The notes: generated from the letters alone by a model not told the origin. Counted from the stretch's first letter, positions 33,079 through 42,505 are shown. The stretch: DNA of 64,000 bases from JAJYRX01 sp041655275 (GCA_041655275.1 JBBAFU010000010.1:1-64000); one strand, 5' to 3'. Translations and numbers: made by a program.

Positions 33079-34506
33079 ATGAGCAAACCATTTGATGTTG
33101 TCGTCATCGGGGCGGGCCCCGGTGGTTATATCGCGGCCATCCGCGCCGCCCAGCTGGGGCTGTCGGTTGCCTGTGTCGATGCAGCGAGCACGGCCGACGG
33201 CAAGCCGGCGCCCGGTGGTACCTGCACGAACGTGGGCTGCATTCCGTCCAAGGCCTTGCTGCAGTCGTCCGAGCATGTGCATCAGGTGCAGCACGAGCTG
33301 GCCGACCATGGCATACAGATCGGTGATGTCTCGGTGGATCTGGCCCGCCTGCTGGCGCGCAAGGACACCGTTGTACAGCAGAACAACGAAGGCATCCTCT
33401 ACCTGTTCAAGAAGAACAAGGTCAGCTTCTTCCACGGCACGGCCCGCTTTGTGGCCCAGGTGGATGGCGGCTGGTCGCTGGCGGTGTCCGGTCCCGATGC
33501 CGACGAGCTCGTTGCGCGCCACGTCATCGTGGCCACGGGCTCCACGCCGCGGGCCCTGCCCGAGCTGCCTTTCGATGAGGCGCGCATCCTCTCCAACGAG
33601 GGCGCACTGTCCATTCCCGAGGTACCGGCTCGCCTGGGCGTCATTGGTGCCGGCGCCATCGGCCTCGAGATGGCCAGCGTCTGGGCCCGCCTGGGCGCCG
33701 GCGTCACCATCCTCGAGGCCTTGCCCGACTTCCTCGCGGCGGTTGACCAGCAGGCGGCGCGCGAAGTGCGCAAGGCGCTGGCGGCCCAGGGGCTGGACAT
33801 CCAGACGGGTGTGCAGGTGGGGCAAGTGGCTACCGGCGACGATGGTATCGACATTGACTATACGGATTCGGCCGGCAAGGAACAGGCCCTGCAGGTCGAC
33901 AAGCTCATCGTCTCCATCGGCCGTGTGCCCAATACTGCAGGTCTGGGCGGCGAAGTCGTGGGTCTGAAAACGGACGAGCGTGGCTTCATCATCGTGGATG
34001 ATGCCTGCCGCAGCAATCTGCCCAACGTCTGGGCGGTCGGTGACGTGGTGCGCGGTGCCATGCTGGCCCACAAGGCCGAGGCCGAAGGCGTGGCCGTGGC
34101 CGAAACCATCGCCGGTCAGCACGGGCATGTAGATTACGATCTTATCCCCTCGGTCATCTACACTTCGCCCGAAGTGGCCTGGGTAGGCAAGACCGAGCAG
34201 CAGCTCAAGGCCGCAGGGCGCGAAGTGCGTGCCGGCAGTTTTCCGTTCATGGCCAATGGCCGGGCGCGGGCGCTGGGTGATACGCGCGGTTTCGTCAAAA
34301 TCCTGGCGGATGCGCACACCGACGAGGTTCTGGGTGTGCATATTGTGGGGCCCAATGCGTCCGAGCTGGTGGCCGAGGCGGGGGCGCTCATGGCCTTCCG
34401 CGCGGCGTCCGAAGATATCGCACGTATCTGCCATGCGCACCCCACGCTGGCCGAAGCCATGAAGGAGGCGGCACTGGCCGTCGATGGGCGCACACTCAAC
34501 TTCTGA
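33079..34506 (+). CDS. lpdA: Dihydrolipoyl dehydrogenase (E3)
   Basis: A 475-residue FAD enzyme that reoxidises dihydrolipoamide with NAD. The FAD fold is VVIGAGPGGYIAAIRAAQLG near residue 8, the redox disulfide is GGTCTNVGCIPSKALL near 48-63, the NAD fold VIGAGAIGLEMASVW near 190, and the C-terminal His-Glu pair is in HAHPTLAEAMKEAA near 455. The ATG at 33079 gives the canonical start; an in-frame extension to 33049 is not needed. It completes the odh operon and is followed by zapE after 34 bases. Confidence 0.97.
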   Translation: MSKPFDVVVIGAGPGGYIAAIRAAQLGLSVACVDAASTADGKPAPGGTCTNVGCIPSKALLQSSEHVHQVQHELADHGIQIGDVSVDLARLLARKDTVVQQNNEGILYLFKKNKVSFFHGTARFVAQVDGGWSLAVSGPDADELVARHVIVATGSTPRALPELPFDEARILSNEGALSIPEVPARLGVIGAGAIGLEMASVWARLGAGVTILEALPDFLAAVDQQAAREVRKALAAQGLDIQTGVQVGQVATGDDGIDIDYTDSAGKEQALQVDKLIVSIGRVPNTAGLGGEVVGLKTDERGFIIVDDACRSNLPNVWAVGDVVRGAMLAHKAEAEGVAVAETIAGQHGHVDYDLIPSVIYTSPEVAWVGKTEQQLKAAGREVRAGSFPFMANGRARALGDTRGFVKILADAHTDEVLGVHIVGPNASELVAEAGALMAFRAASEDIARICHAHPTLAEAMKEAALAVDGRTLNF

Positions 34507-34540
34507 GGCCGGTACGGCGCAGCAGGTGCGCAGCACATCG

Positions 34541-35635
34541 ATGAATGTTCGCGAGTATTACGATCAGGCGCTGGCCCGGCGCGGCTTCGCGCGCGACGCC
34601 GCGCAGGAGGCCGCCGTTGACCGTCTGCAGCAGATGCACGAGGAGTGGGTCGCATTCAGGGCGGCCCGGTCCTCGGCCCTGCGCAAGCTCTTTCACCGCC
34701 CTGAAGTGCCCCGCGGCGTCTACCTGTGGGGCGGGGTGGGGCGCGGCAAGAGCTTCATCATGGATGCCTTCTACGCCACGGTGCCGCTCAAGCGCAAGAC
34801 GCGTCTGCATTTCCACGAGTTCATGCGCGGCGTGCATCAGGGTCTGACTGAAGTGCGCGGCCAGGCGGATCCGCTCGACGAAGTCGCACGCCGTGTGGCG
34901 CGTCGTCACCGGCTCATCTGCTTCGACGAGTTTCATGTCTCCGATGTGGCCGATGCCATGATCCTGTACCGTCTGCTTGAGCGCCTGTTCGCCCTGGGCA
35001 CGACCTTCGTCATGACGTCCAACTACGAGCCGTCCACCCTGTACCCCGACGGCCTGCATCGCGATCGCATCCTGCCCGCGATCGACCTCATCTACGAGCG
35101 TCTGGATGTCATGAACGTGGACGGCGGGCAGGATTACCGGCGCAAGGCCGAAATCGAGGACGTGAGCTGTTACCTGCATCCGCTGGGCGAAGCCACGGAC
35201 AAGGCGCTGCAGGCCACGTTCGAGCGCCTGCTCGACGGGCCGCGCCTGGACGAGACGCTGGAGATCGAGCAGCGCCGGATCAGGGCGCTGGCCCATGGTC
35301 GCAACATCGTCTGGTTCGATTTCGAAACCCTGTGTGGCGGGCCGCGCTCCCAGAACGATTATCTGGTGCTGGCCGAGCGCTTCGATGCCGTCATCGTTTC
35401 GGGCGTGCCCTGCATGGGGCCGCGCCAGGCGTCGGCGGCACGCCGCTTTACCTGGCTGGTCGATGTATTCTACGATCACAAGGTCAAACTCATTCTCTCG
35501 GCCGAGTGCCCGCCCGACGCGCTCTATGTTCACGGCGCGCTGGCCAACGAGTTTCAGCGTACCGTTTCACGTCTCATGGAAATGCAGGGTCGCGAGTACC
35601 TGCAGTCGGAAAGACGGGCGGCGGCCACTTTGTAA
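34541..35635 (+). CDS. zapE: Cell division protein ZapE (AFG1-like ATPase)
   Basis: A 364-residue P-loop ATPase of the ZapE/AFG1 family. ZapE associates with the divisome and FtsZ during constriction; the mitochondrial homologue works in respiratory-complex quality control. Walker A is GGVGRGKSFIMD near residue 66, Walker B LICFDEFHVSDVADAM near 126, and the C-terminal text includes FDFETLCGGPRSQNDYLVLAE near 265. The ATG at 34541 was preferred over an upstream in-frame start that overlaps lpdA. The lpdA-zapE neighbourhood is seen in related betaproteobacteria, which hints at a respiratory link but proves nothing. Confidence 0.94.
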   Translation: MNVREYYDQALARRGFARDAAQEAAVDRLQQMHEEWVAFRAARSSALRKLFHRPEVPRGVYLWGGVGRGKSFIMDAFYATVPLKRKTRLHFHEFMRGVHQGLTEVRGQADPLDEVARRVARRHRLICFDEFHVSDVADAMILYRLLERLFALGTTFVMTSNYEPSTLYPDGLHRDRILPAIDLIYERLDVMNVDGGQDYRRKAEIEDVSCYLHPLGEATDKALQATFERLLDGPRLDETLEIEQRRIRALAHGRNIVWFDFETLCGGPRSQNDYLVLAERFDAVIVSGVPCMGPRQASAARRFTWLVDVFYDHKVKLILSAECPPDALYVHGALANEFQRTVSRLMEMQGREYLQSERRAAATL

Positions 35636-35684
35636 ACCCCGGGAAGCGGCGGCGCACGGCCGTTTCCGTCCTTGCTCTTCATCC

Positions 35685-37010
35685 ATGAACACACGCGTAC
35701 TGACCGGCATCACCACTTCCGGCACCCCTCATCTGGGCAATTATGCCGGTGCCATCCGGCCGTCCATAGCGGCCAGCCGCCGGGAGGGGGTCGATGCCTT
35801 CTATTTCCTTGCCGACTACCATGCGCTCATCAAGTGCGAGGACCCCGAGCGCATTGCCCGCTCGCGCCTGGAGATTGCCGCCACCTGGCTGGCGGCGGGT
35901 CTCGATCCCGGGCGCGTCACTTTTTACCGCCAGTCCGACATTCCCGAGATTCCCGAGCTGTGCTGGATACTCACCTGCGTGACCGCCAAGGGACTGATGA
36001 ATCGCGCCCATGCCTACAAGGCGTCGGTGGACCAGAACCTGGAGCGCGCGCTCGAGGCCGATGACGGCATCACCATGGGCCTGTTCTCGTATCCGGTGCT
36101 CATGGCGGCCGACATCCTGATGTTCAATGCGCACCAGGTACCCGTGGGGCGCGACCAGATCCAGCATCTGGAGATGGCGCGCGACATTGCCCAGCGCTTC
36201 AACCACCTCTACGGGCGGGGCGAGGCGCTGTTTGTGCTGCCCGAGGCGGCCGTCGACGAGCAGGTGGCCACGCTGCCGGGGCTGGACGGGCGCAAGATGT
36301 CCAAGAGCTACGACAACACCATTCCCCTGTTCGAAGGCGGCTCGCGTGCCCTGCAGGCCGCCCTGCGCCGCATCGTGACGGATTCGCGCCAGCCGGGCGA
36401 GCCCAAGGATGCGGAGTCCTCGCATCTGTACGCGCTCTACCGTGCCTTTGCCGGTGCGGAAGATAGCGCGCAGCTGCGTGCCGAGCTCGAGGACGGCCTG
36501 GGCTGGGGCGAGGCCAAGGACCGTCTGTTCACACTCATCGACGCGCAGCTTGCCCCCATGCGCGAGCGCTACGAAAGCCTGATGGCCGCACCCGACGACA
36601 TCGAGGACATCCTGCAGGCCGGTGCCGTCAAGGCTCGCCGTCTGGCCACGCCTTTTATCACGCGCATCCGCGAGGCGATCGGCCTGCGTGCGGCGCGGCG
36701 CACAGCGTCCGCCGGTGCTCGTCCGGACAGGGCGGCCGGGGCGCGCGAACGTGGCGCACGTTTCGTCAGTTTTCGTGACGGGCAGGGGCGGTTCCGTTTC
36801 CGCCTGCTGGATGCGCGTGGCGAAACGCTCATCGTGTCCGAAGGCTTTGACGATCCGCGCCGGGTGGGCAGCTTTGTGCGGACGTTGCAGCAGGGCCTGC
36901 CCGAGGACGGACTGACGCGTGACGGCGCAGACCTTGTGCTCCGGCTTGATGATGTGGTGGTCTGCCGTTTTGATGCCGGGCGTCTGGACGAGGTGCGCGA
37001 CGCGCTCTGA
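35685..37010 (+). CDS. trpS: Tryptophanyl-tRNA synthetase with C-terminal extension
   Basis: A 441-residue class I synthetase that charges tRNA-Trp. The HIGH-type motif is TPHLGNYAGA near residue 14 and the KMSKS motif is GRKMSKSYDN near 201; ITMGLFSYPVLMAADIL near 127 is typical TrpRS text. E. coli TrpRS is 334 residues, so about 100 residues are added here. Roughly residues 360-441 (FRFRLLDARGETLIVSEGFDDP and following) look like a small beta-rich module, perhaps DUF1508/YegP-like. The ATG at 35685 was chosen; an in-frame opening from 35295 is a shadow across zapE. dinG follows 11 bases after its stop. Confidence 0.95.
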   Translation: MNTRVLTGITTSGTPHLGNYAGAIRPSIAASRREGVDAFYFLADYHALIKCEDPERIARSRLEIAATWLAAGLDPGRVTFYRQSDIPEIPELCWILTCVTAKGLMNRAHAYKASVDQNLERALEADDGITMGLFSYPVLMAADILMFNAHQVPVGRDQIQHLEMARDIAQRFNHLYGRGEALFVLPEAAVDEQVATLPGLDGRKMSKSYDNTIPLFEGGSRALQAALRRIVTDSRQPGEPKDAESSHLYALYRAFAGAEDSAQLRAELEDGLGWGEAKDRLFTLIDAQLAPMRERYESLMAAPDDIEDILQAGAVKARRLATPFITRIREAIGLRAARRTASAGARPDRAAGARERGARFVSFRDGQGRFRFRLLDARGETLIVSEGFDDPRRVGSFVRTLQQGLPEDGLTRDGADLVLRLDDVVVCRFDAGRLDEVRDAL

Positions 37011-37021
37011 AGGCGATGGTC

Positions 37022-39043
37022 ATGACGGATGAACTGGCCGAAATCTTCGCCGGGGACGGACCCCTGGCACGGGCCTCGGGCAATTATCAGTTTCGTCCGG
37101 CGCAACTGGCGCTGGCCCAGGCCGTGCATGGGGCGCTGCAGGAACGTCGCGTGCTGGTGGCCGAAGCCGGTACCGGTACGGGAAAAACCTGGGCTTATCT
37201 GGTGCCGGCCCTGCTTGCCCGGGGCAAGGTGCTGATTTCCACCGGCACACGCACGCTGCAGGACCAGCTCTATCATCGCGACCTGCCGCGGGTTCGCGAG
37301 GCGCTGGCCGTGGGCGGCTCGGCGGCCCTGCTCAAGGGCCGGGCCAATTACGTCTGCCATTACCATCTGCAGGCCCTGCTGGAAGGCAAGGGCGAGCCCC
37401 TGAGCGCCACCGAGGCGCGCCAGCTGCGTCGCATCGAGGTCTTTGCCCGGCAGAGCACAACGGGGGACCGTGCCGAGCTGGCCACCGTGCCCGAAGATGC
37501 CCCCATCTGGCGTCGCGTCACCTCTACGCGCGAGAACTGTCTGGGCGCGGAATGTCCCTATATTCGCGACTGTTTTCTGTACCAGGCGCGCCGCCGTGCC
37601 CAGGAAGCCGATGTCGTCGTCATCAACCACGCCCTGTTCATGGCCGATCTGTCCCTGCGCGACGAAGGTATCACTGATCTGCTGCCCGAAGCCGACATGG
37701 TGGTGTTTGACGAGGCCCATCAGCTATCCGGCGTGGCGACCCAGTTTCTGGGCACCGCCGTATCCACGCAGCAGCTCATTGAACTCTCGGATCTGGTCGT
37801 CGCGCATGGGCGGGCGCATGCCCCGGGCGTCCAGGACTGGGATGCGCTGGGCGAAGCGCTGTCGGCCGGCGCACGGGGACTGCGGCTGGCCTGCGCCGCC
37901 CTGGAAGAGATGCCCGGGCGGCGTGCCGTCGCCCATGGCCTGCCCAGCCCCGGGGATTTTGCACAGGCGCTGGACGCGCTGTGCGCGAGTCTGGATACGA
38001 TAGGGAAATCGCTGGGCATGGTGGCCGAGTCCCATCCCGACCTTGCTGCGACGGCCGGTCAGACGGATACGCTGGCCGGGCGCCTGACGGCCTGGCGGCA
38101 GCCTGAAGCAAAACCCGAGGCCGGTGATGCCGTGCAGGACGATGACGGTGAGGAAAACGTCTGGGTGCGGTGGGTGGAGTGGCTGCGCACGGGTGTGCGT
38201 CTGCACAGTGCGCCCCTGTGGGTGGCAAGCCGCTTTCGGCGCAGCCGGCGCGACGGCCAGGCCTGGGTGCTGACATCGGCCACGCTGTCGGTGAACGGTG
38301 ACTTTTCGGCCTTCCAGCGTCAGCTGGGCCTGGAGGACGCCGAGACGGCGACCTGGCCGTCGCCGTTTGATTACGCCAATCAGGCCTTGCTCTATGTACC
38401 GCGCAGCTTGCCGCAGCCCAGCGACTTCGGGTTTGCGCGCGCTTTCGTCGATGTGTTGCTGCCGCTGGTGCGTGCGGCAAGCGGCGGGGTGCTCGTCTTG
38501 TGCACCACCTTGCGTGCCGTAAGCCGGCTGGCCGAGCTGCTGGAAGCCGAAGGGCTGGACCGCCCGGTGCTGCGACAGGGCCAGCGTGCACGCGCCGCCC
38601 TGCTGGACGAGTTTCGCGAGCAGGGCCGGGCCGTACTGGTGGGCAGCGCCAGTTTCTGGGAAGGTGTGGATGTGCCCGGCGAGGCACTCACGGTGCTGGC
38701 CATCGACAAATTGCCGTTTGCGCCGCCCGACGATCCAGTGCTTCAGGCACGCCTGCAGGCCTGCCGGCGCCGCGGTGGCAACCCCTTCATGGAGTATCAG
38801 CTGCCCGAAGCGGCGATTGCACTCAAGCAGGGGGCGGGGCGGCTGATCCGTTCCGAATCCGATCGCGGCATCCTGCTGGTGGGGGATGTCCGCCTCGTCG
38901 ACAAACCCTATGGGCGGCTGCTGTGGCGCGGTCTGCCACCGTTCCGGCGCACGCGCGAACCGCATGAAGCCCTGGAATTTCTTGGCCATTCTCCGGCGCA
39001 GTTGTCTCAATCCGATACGCCCGATACCGACGGAACGGTTTAA
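37022..39043 (+). CDS. ATP-dependent DNA helicase, DinG/YoaA (XPD-like) family
   Basis: A 673-residue superfamily 2 helicase with an iron-sulfur domain. Walker A is AEAGTGTGKTWAY near residue 42, and the DEAH box is VVFDEAHQL near 227. Four cysteines at 112, 173, 178 and 184 have the 5- and 6-residue spacing of the DinG [4Fe-4S] cluster. C-terminal motifs include GSASFWEGVDVPGEAL near 540 and GAGRLIRSESDRGIL near 606. These helicases unwind R-loops, forks and damaged DNA. Length (673) is near YoaA (636) and DinG (716), so the exact orthologue is uncertain. The ATG at 37022 has AAGG at suitable spacing; an ATG at 37016 is too close to it. Confidence 0.92.
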   Translation: MTDELAEIFAGDGPLARASGNYQFRPAQLALAQAVHGALQERRVLVAEAGTGTGKTWAYLVPALLARGKVLISTGTRTLQDQLYHRDLPRVREALAVGGSAALLKGRANYVCHYHLQALLEGKGEPLSATEARQLRRIEVFARQSTTGDRAELATVPEDAPIWRRVTSTRENCLGAECPYIRDCFLYQARRRAQEADVVVINHALFMADLSLRDEGITDLLPEADMVVFDEAHQLSGVATQFLGTAVSTQQLIELSDLVVAHGRAHAPGVQDWDALGEALSAGARGLRLACAALEEMPGRRAVAHGLPSPGDFAQALDALCASLDTIGKSLGMVAESHPDLAATAGQTDTLAGRLTAWRQPEAKPEAGDAVQDDDGEENVWVRWVEWLRTGVRLHSAPLWVASRFRRSRRDGQAWVLTSATLSVNGDFSAFQRQLGLEDAETATWPSPFDYANQALLYVPRSLPQPSDFGFARAFVDVLLPLVRAASGGVLVLCTTLRAVSRLAELLEAEGLDRPVLRQGQRARAALLDEFREQGRAVLVGSASFWEGVDVPGEALTVLAIDKLPFAPPDDPVLQARLQACRRRGGNPFMEYQLPEAAIALKQGAGRLIRSESDRGILLVGDVRLVDKPYGRLLWRGLPPFRRTREPHEALEFLGHSPAQLSQSDTPDTDGTV

Positions 39044-39101
39044 GATGATCACGGACCGGTCCCATGACCGGCCTGTTTCTGGATCAATACGGAGGAGCAT
39101 C

Positions 39102-40637
39102 ATGAGGAAGAGACAAACGCCGGCACGTGTACTCGTGCTGGGTGCCCTGGCGCTGGCACTGGCCGGGACGGCGGCACCGTCGCTGGCGGGCAAGAGCGAT
39201 GACAACCTGATTGTGGCCTACGAGCAGGTGCTGGAAAATGTGGACCCGTATTTCAACAATACGCGCATCGGCGTCATCATCGCGGCCAATGTATGGGATA
39301 CGCTGCTGTATCGCAATCCCATGACCAACGAATATGTGGGCCAGCTGGCCAGCAGCTGGAAACAGATCGACGATCGCACGCTGGAGTTCGAGCTGCGCGA
39401 AGGCGTCACGTTTCATAATGGTGAACCGTTTGATGCGGATTCCGTTGTATATACGCTGACCTATGTGGCCGACCCGGACAACAAGGCCACCACGCAGCAG
39501 AACGTACGCTGGATAGACCGTGTCGAGAAGCTGGGCCAGTACAAGGTCCGTGTCATCAGCAAGGAGCCGTTCCCGGCAGCCAAGGAGTATCTGTCGACGA
39601 CGGTGGCGATTCATCCGGCCAAATATTATAAGGAGGTGGGCCCCAAGGGGATGAATGCCAAGCCCGTGGGCACCGGTCCCTACAAGATCGTGGAGCATAT
39701 CCCGGGCAAGTCCATCACCATGGAGCGCAACGCGGATTACTTCAAGGACTCGCCCAAGGCGCAGCCCACGATAGGCAAGGTGCAGGTCCGCTTCATTCCG
39801 GATCGCCAGACGCAGATGGCCGAGGTGATATCGGGCGGCGTGGATCTCATCATGCACGTGCCCAAGGACCAGGCCGAGCAGACGCGCGGCATTCCCAATG
39901 TTCAGGTGCTCAGCGGCAACACCATGCGCATCGTGTTCCTGCAGATGAATACGCTGGACGATACGCCGGCGCCGGCCTTCAAGGATATACGGGTGCGCAA
40001 GGCAGTGGCCCATGCCATCGACCGCAAGGCCATCATGGACAGCATTGTGGGCGAGGGGGCCGAGTTGCTGCCGACGATCTGCACGCCTTCCCAGGTGGGC
40101 TGCGCGCAGGATGCGGCGCCCGTGCTTGAGTACGATCCCGCCAAGGCCAGGGCCCTGCTGGCCGAAGCCGGCTATCCGGACGGTTTCGAGGTCGAATTCA
40201 TGGCCTATCGCGAGCGCAACCAGACCGAGGCCATCATCAACTACCTGCGCGAAGTGGGCATACATGCCAAGCTGAACTTCATGCAGTATGCCGCCATGCG
40301 TGACCTTGTCAGGGCGCACAAGATTTCCATTGCGCACCAGACCTGGGGTTCCAACCTGGTGAATGATGTCTCGGCCTCGACGCCGGTGTTCTATGGCTGG
40401 GGCCTGGATGATGTCAACCGCGACGAGCAGGTGCGCGAGGCCCTGGATACGGGTGATGTGACCGTCGATGAGAAGGCCCGGGACGCGGCCTATGCGAAGG
40501 CGCTCAATCGCATCAACGAGCAGGCTTTCGGCCTGCCCCTGTGGTCGTTGCCCGTGTATTACGTGCTCAACGATGAAGTGGCATTCACGCCCACGCCCGA
40601 TGAGCTGCTGCGTTTCTGGGAGATGCGCTGGAAATAG
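39102..40637 (+). CDS. Periplasmic peptide-binding protein (family 5), orphan
   Basis: A 511-residue family 5 solute-binding protein (DppA/OppA/NikA type). Residues 1-29 form a Sec signal peptide (basic MRKR, hydrophobic core, Ala-rich cleavage near TAAPSLAG), without a lipobox cysteine, so it should be soluble in the periplasm. Typical domains follow: WKQIDDRTLEFELREGVTFH near 88 and the RNADYFKDSP region near 208. A strong GGAGGAG site precedes the start. No permease or ATPase genes are adjacent (dinG upstream, bamD convergent), so it must work with a transporter elsewhere or with the one at 2.9-9.3 kb. Ligand unknown. Confidence 0.9.
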   Translation: MRKRQTPARVLVLGALALALAGTAAPSLAGKSDDNLIVAYEQVLENVDPYFNNTRIGVIIAANVWDTLLYRNPMTNEYVGQLASSWKQIDDRTLEFELREGVTFHNGEPFDADSVVYTLTYVADPDNKATTQQNVRWIDRVEKLGQYKVRVISKEPFPAAKEYLSTTVAIHPAKYYKEVGPKGMNAKPVGTGPYKIVEHIPGKSITMERNADYFKDSPKAQPTIGKVQVRFIPDRQTQMAEVISGGVDLIMHVPKDQAEQTRGIPNVQVLSGNTMRIVFLQMNTLDDTPAPAFKDIRVRKAVAHAIDRKAIMDSIVGEGAELLPTICTPSQVGCAQDAAPVLEYDPAKARALLAEAGYPDGFEVEFMAYRERNQTEAIINYLREVGIHAKLNFMQYAAMRDLVRAHKISIAHQTWGSNLVNDVSASTPVFYGWGLDDVNRDEQVREALDTGDVTVDEKARDAAYAKALNRINEQAFGLPLWSLPVYYVLNDEVAFTPTPDELLRFWEMRWK

Positions 40638-40659
40638 GGCCCGCCGGGGCACCGGGCCC
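40637..40659 (+). terminator. Weak candidate terminator between the binding-protein gene and bamD
   Basis: GGGCCC (40637-40642) and GGGCCC (40654-40659) could pair around an 11-base G-rich loop directly after the stop codon. There is no T-tract, so this may be rho-assisted or not a terminator. It lies between converging genes. Confidence 0.3.
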
Positions 40660-40674
40660 CGTCATTGCGCGCCT

Positions 40675-41532
40675 TCAGAGCCAGTTGACGGGGTTCCACC
40701 AGTCCTTCGGTTCCTTCAGCCCTTGCGTGTAGTAGATGCTGTCCGGGTAGTTCTGGTCGAGCACGCGCCTGGTGTCGTCGCGCAGTTCATCCAGCCCCAG
40801 CTTGTCGTAGGACAGCATCATCAGATAGAGGGCCTTCTCGGCCGCCGGTGCGCTGTGGAAGTCGGCCAGTACAGCGCGTGCGCGGTTGACGGCGGCCACA
40901 TAGGAACCGCGTTCATAGTAGTACTGTGCAACATGCAGCTCATTGCTGGCGATGGTGTTGACCAGCCAGGCCACGCGCCGGGCTGCGTCGCCGGCATAGC
41001 GGCTGTCGGGATAGCGTTCTATGAGCTGATTGAAGGCTTCGTAGGATTCGCGCAGGCCCTTGGGATCACGTTCGCTCGGGTCCTGCTGCGTGATGCGGCT
41101 GAAGGCAGCTGAAGGCGGTGTAAACGTGATCAGGCCTTTCAGGTACAGCATGTAGTCGCCGCCCGGGTGGTTGGGATATTGCTGCTCGAAGCGATCGATG
41201 GCAGCCAGCGCCTGCTCGGGTTCCTCATCCTTCCAGTTGACATAGGCCTGGTCGATGAGGGCCTGCTGCGCCTGCCCGCCAAACGGGTAGCGCGCCTCGA
41301 GCGCTTCCAGACGTTCACGCGCCTGGCGCCAGTTCCCTGTCATCATCTCTTCGCGCGCGTCTTCATAGAGACGCTCGGCGCTCCAGCCGGCGGTCTTGTC
41401 ATAATCGCCCTTGTAGGAGCTGCAGCCGGCCATGAGTGCCACTGTGGCAAAGACCAGCAGCAGGCGGCCCATGCCCGTACGGCGGCGGAAGGCGGAGGGG
41501 TGTGGGGTGGCAGTGGCTGTCACGGACGGCAT
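40675..41532 (-). CDS. bamD: Outer membrane assembly lipoprotein BamD
   Basis: A lipoprotein of about 285 residues, component of the BAM complex that inserts outer-membrane beta-barrels. The lipobox is LMAGC, and tetratricopeptide repeats fill the mature part (for example GNWRQARERLEALEARYPFG and PDSRYAGDAARRVAWL). It ends DWWNPVNWL, resembling betaproteobacterial BamD. The start is uncertain: ATG at 41547, 41532 or 41472 are all in frame, with the 41472 start giving the most compact signal peptide. Divergent rluD begins at 41576, so the promoters are back to back or overlapping. Confidence 0.92.
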   Translation of the reverse strand: MPSVTATATPHPSAFRRRTGMGRLLLVFATVALMAGCSSYKGDYDKTAGWSAERLYEDAREEMMTGNWRQARERLEALEARYPFGGQAQQALIDQAYVNWKDEEPEQALAAIDRFEQQYPNHPGGDYMLYLKGLITFTPPSAAFSRITQQDPSERDPKGLRESYEAFNQLIERYPDSRYAGDAARRVAWLVNTIASNELHVAQYYYERGSYVAAVNRARAVLADFHSAPAAEKALYLMMLSYDKLGLDELRDDTRRVLDQNYPDSIYYTQGLKEPKDWWNPVNWL

Positions 41533-41575
41533 CCTTGGTGGTAGCATGGCATCCCGGATTATATGATTAGTCGCC

Positions 41576-42505
41576 ATGTCTGACCACGCGCTGGAATTTC
41601 GGCTCGAAGCGACGCAAACGCCGCAACGGCTGGACAAGCTGCTCGCCGCGCGCATGCCGCAGCATTCGCGAGCCCGCATCCAGGCGTGGATAGCGGCGGG
41701 CCATGTGCGTGTCAACGGCGAGCGCGTGCGCATACGCGAGAAGGTGGGCGCCGGCGATCATATCCAGGTCTGGGAGCAGGCCAGCGAGGCCGAGCTTGCT
41801 TTCGTGCCCGAAGCCATGGCGCTGGATATTCTGGCGCAGACGCCGGACTGGATCGTCATCAACAAGCCCGCCGGTCTGGTGACGCATCCGGGGGCAGGCA
41901 ACTGGCGCGGCACCTTGCTCAATGGTCTGCTGCATCACTTCCCCGAGCTTGCGCATCTGGCTCGCGGCGGCATCGTCCACCGGCTCGACAAGGATACCAG
42001 CGGTGCCCTGGTGATCGCACGCAGCGAGCCTGCACAGACCGCGCTGGTGCGCCAGCTGCAGGCGCATACCGTATATCGGGAATACCGGGCGCTCGTGCAT
42101 GGCCGGATCCAGGGTGAAGGGATGGTGGATGCGCCTGTGGGGCGCGATCGCCACGTCCCCGTGCGCATGAGCGTGCAGCGGTCCGTAGCGCCGCGACCGG
42201 CACGTACGCGCTATCGCGTGCTACGCCGGGGTGAACTGCCCGGCCTGGGGCCGGTCAGCGAACTGGTCTGCTGGCTCGAGACCGGGCGCACACACCAGAT
42301 TCGCGTGCATCTGGCCAGCCTGGGCCATCCGCTGCTCGGAGACCGGCTCTACGGCGGGCGGTGTACGCCGGACTGCCCGCGTCAGATGCTGCACGCGCGG
42401 CGCCTGTGCTTTCGCACCATGGCCGAAGGCGAGGAGCGCTGCTTCGAGGCGCCATGGCCGGAGGATTTCGAGGCCTTGCGACAGAGGGTTGCATGGAAGG
42501 ACTGA
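41576..42505 (+). CDS. rluD: 23S rRNA pseudouridine synthase RluD
   Basis: A 309-residue RluA-family enzyme. An N-terminal S4 RNA-binding domain (about 15-75; RLDKLLAARMPQHSRARIQAWI) precedes the catalytic domain with HRLDKDTSGALVIAR near residue 138 (catalytic Asp) and TGRTHQIRVHLASLGHPLLG near 238. RluD modifies helix 69 (1911, 1915, 1917). The pairing with bamD (divergent) and pgeF (13-base overlap downstream) is the widespread bamD-rluD-pgeF arrangement, which supports the RluD call over RluC. Confidence 0.95.
   Translation: MSDHALEFRLEATQTPQRLDKLLAARMPQHSRARIQAWIAAGHVRVNGERVRIREKVGAGDHIQVWEQASEAELAFVPEAMALDILAQTPDWIVINKPAGLVTHPGAGNWRGTLLNGLLHHFPELAHLARGGIVHRLDKDTSGALVIARSEPAQTALVRQLQAHTVYREYRALVHGRIQGEGMVDAPVGRDRHVPVRMSVQRSVAPRPARTRYRVLRRGELPGLGPVSELVCWLETGRTHQIRVHLASLGHPLLGDRLYGGRCTPDCPRQMLHARRLCFRTMAEGEERCFEAPWPEDFEALRQRVAWKD

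Noticed and set aside
31813..34536. 907-residue open frame on the minus strand across odhB and lpdA
   Set aside because: It is antisense to two clear enzyme genes with full active-site motifs. Its composition (Gly, His, Arg-rich) is typical of GC-rich shadow frames.
35295..35684. 130-residue N-terminal extension of trpS overlapping zapE
   Set aside because: Composition of a shadow frame; the ATG at 35685 gives the standard TrpRS start.
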